64,000 bases of DNA from assembly GCA_046346965.1 (NCBI GenBank), contig JAXMHB010000013.1, positions 1 through 64,000 on the forward strand, given 5' to 3'. The notes beneath the pieces were generated by a model. That model had not been told where the DNA came from and did not search any database. It was given only the letters and a program-made list of their open reading frames with translations. The DNA comes from JAXMHB01 sp046346965 (GTDB lineage Bacteria > Pseudomonadota > Gammaproteobacteria > Xanthomonadales > SZUA-5). Made by a program: the position numbers and the translations under genes. Of the stretch, positions 63,617 through 64,000 are shown in pieces. Each line of letters opens with the position of its first letter. Position 1 is the stretch's first letter.

Positions 63617-63693
63617 CCTTGTTCCCAGCGAGCGCTTGCCAGTCGAGCGTAGCGGGGACAGAGTCGGCCGTCTCTCAGCGACGGGATGGGGCG

Positions 63694-64000
63694 ATGCGGA
63701 CATGGATTTGGATGGGTTGGGTGGCGCTCAGTGGCGCCGCGGCGGCGCATGAGCCGGTTGCGGACCCCAGCTGGTGCGCGGACGGGACGATTCAGGTGCT
63801 GCAACAGGTGGAGATCAGCGCCGACGAGGTCGGCGGCTACGCCGACTGCCTGGAGACGGGCGAGTGCGTGGACTATGTGGCGGCCCAGTTTCGCGGTCCC
63901 AGCGGCGATCCGCCCTGCACCATCGTGCGCTGTGGCGATGCGCACAGCGACTGGGGACGCGCGATGCGGCTGGCAGGCCTGCGCTGTGCCGCCTACGGCC
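63694..64000 (+). CDS. secreted cysteine-rich protein, truncated by the window end
   Basis: The ATG at 63694 opens a frame with a signal-like N-terminus (RTWIWMGWVALSGAAAA) and no stop before the window ends. The visible mature part has several cysteines (SWCADGT, DCLETGEC, PPCTIVRCGDAH, LRCAAYG) and is probably disulfide-bonded. The 3' end is missing, so no family can be given. Confidence 0.7.
   Translation, partial: MRTWIWMGWVALSGAAAAHEPVADPSWCADGTIQVLQQVEISADEVGGYADCLETGECVDYVAAQFRGPSGDPPCTIVRCGDAHSDWGRAMRLAGLRCAAYG

Overview
The window is a high-GC, gene-dense chromosomal segment whose content points to a gammaproteobacterium of the Lysobacterales/Xanthomonadales type. The pointers are hemD-hemX-hemY, tonB-exbB-exbD-exbD in that order, a TrpS with a C-terminal extension, a large TonB-dependent receptor beside sugar-acid genes, many secreted proteins of unknown function, and a Moco riboswitch in front of moaA. 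The assignment is inferred from gene content; no rRNA or marker comparison was possible. I see no integrated phage, plasmid or full insertion sequence, so it reads as core chromosome peppered with small repeats and one MITE-like element.

Layout. 0-4.5 kb: a vapBC toxin-antitoxin pair, fumarylacetoacetase, and a peptide ABC importer reduced to a binding protein and one permease. 4.5-8 kb: cca, a ribbon-helix-helix protein, an AmpG-like transporter and an NTF2-like protein. 8.3-12.8 kb: hemD, hemX, hemY and a MidA-type methyltransferase. 12.9-17 kb: a secreted protein and an M3 peptidase lipoprotein, then octamer repeats. 17.3-22.5 kb: a TPR-CHAT protease with a secreted partner, a divergent subtilisin-like protease and a small anti-sigma-like reading frame. 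22.6-26.3 kb: hypCDE and a thiolase.

26.3-32.1 kb is a molybdenum cofactor block. A Moco riboswitch leads into moaA, a moaC-mog fusion, moaD, moaE, a small DUF7009-like gene and modABC, so molybdate uptake and cofactor synthesis form one run. 32.1-39.7 kb, all on the minus strand: a pseudouridine synthase, an ABC exporter split from it by a 158-bp MITE-like insertion, the TonB energising system, a TPR protein and a membrane rhodanese. 39.8-46.5 kb: YdcH, ttcA, rdgC, a YgjP-type peptidase, a YhhN protein, trpS, tRNA-Lys(UUU), a lipoprotein and a DUF4440-like protein.

46.6-52.1 kb looks like a sugar-acid uptake locus: a carboxylesterase and KDG kinase divergent from a TonB-dependent receptor, with two palindromic operator-like sites between them. 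52.2-57 kb: hutU, an ECF-like sigma factor, proS and a glutathione transferase. 57-64 kb: a 124-bp tandem repeat and a 42-bp repeat, an alpha/beta hydrolase with a D-amino-acid dehydrogenase, a DUF5666-type secreted protein, a MutT hydrolase, a lipase, a 19-copy heptamer array next to a caspase-like C-terminal remnant, and two secreted proteins, the last cut by the window end.
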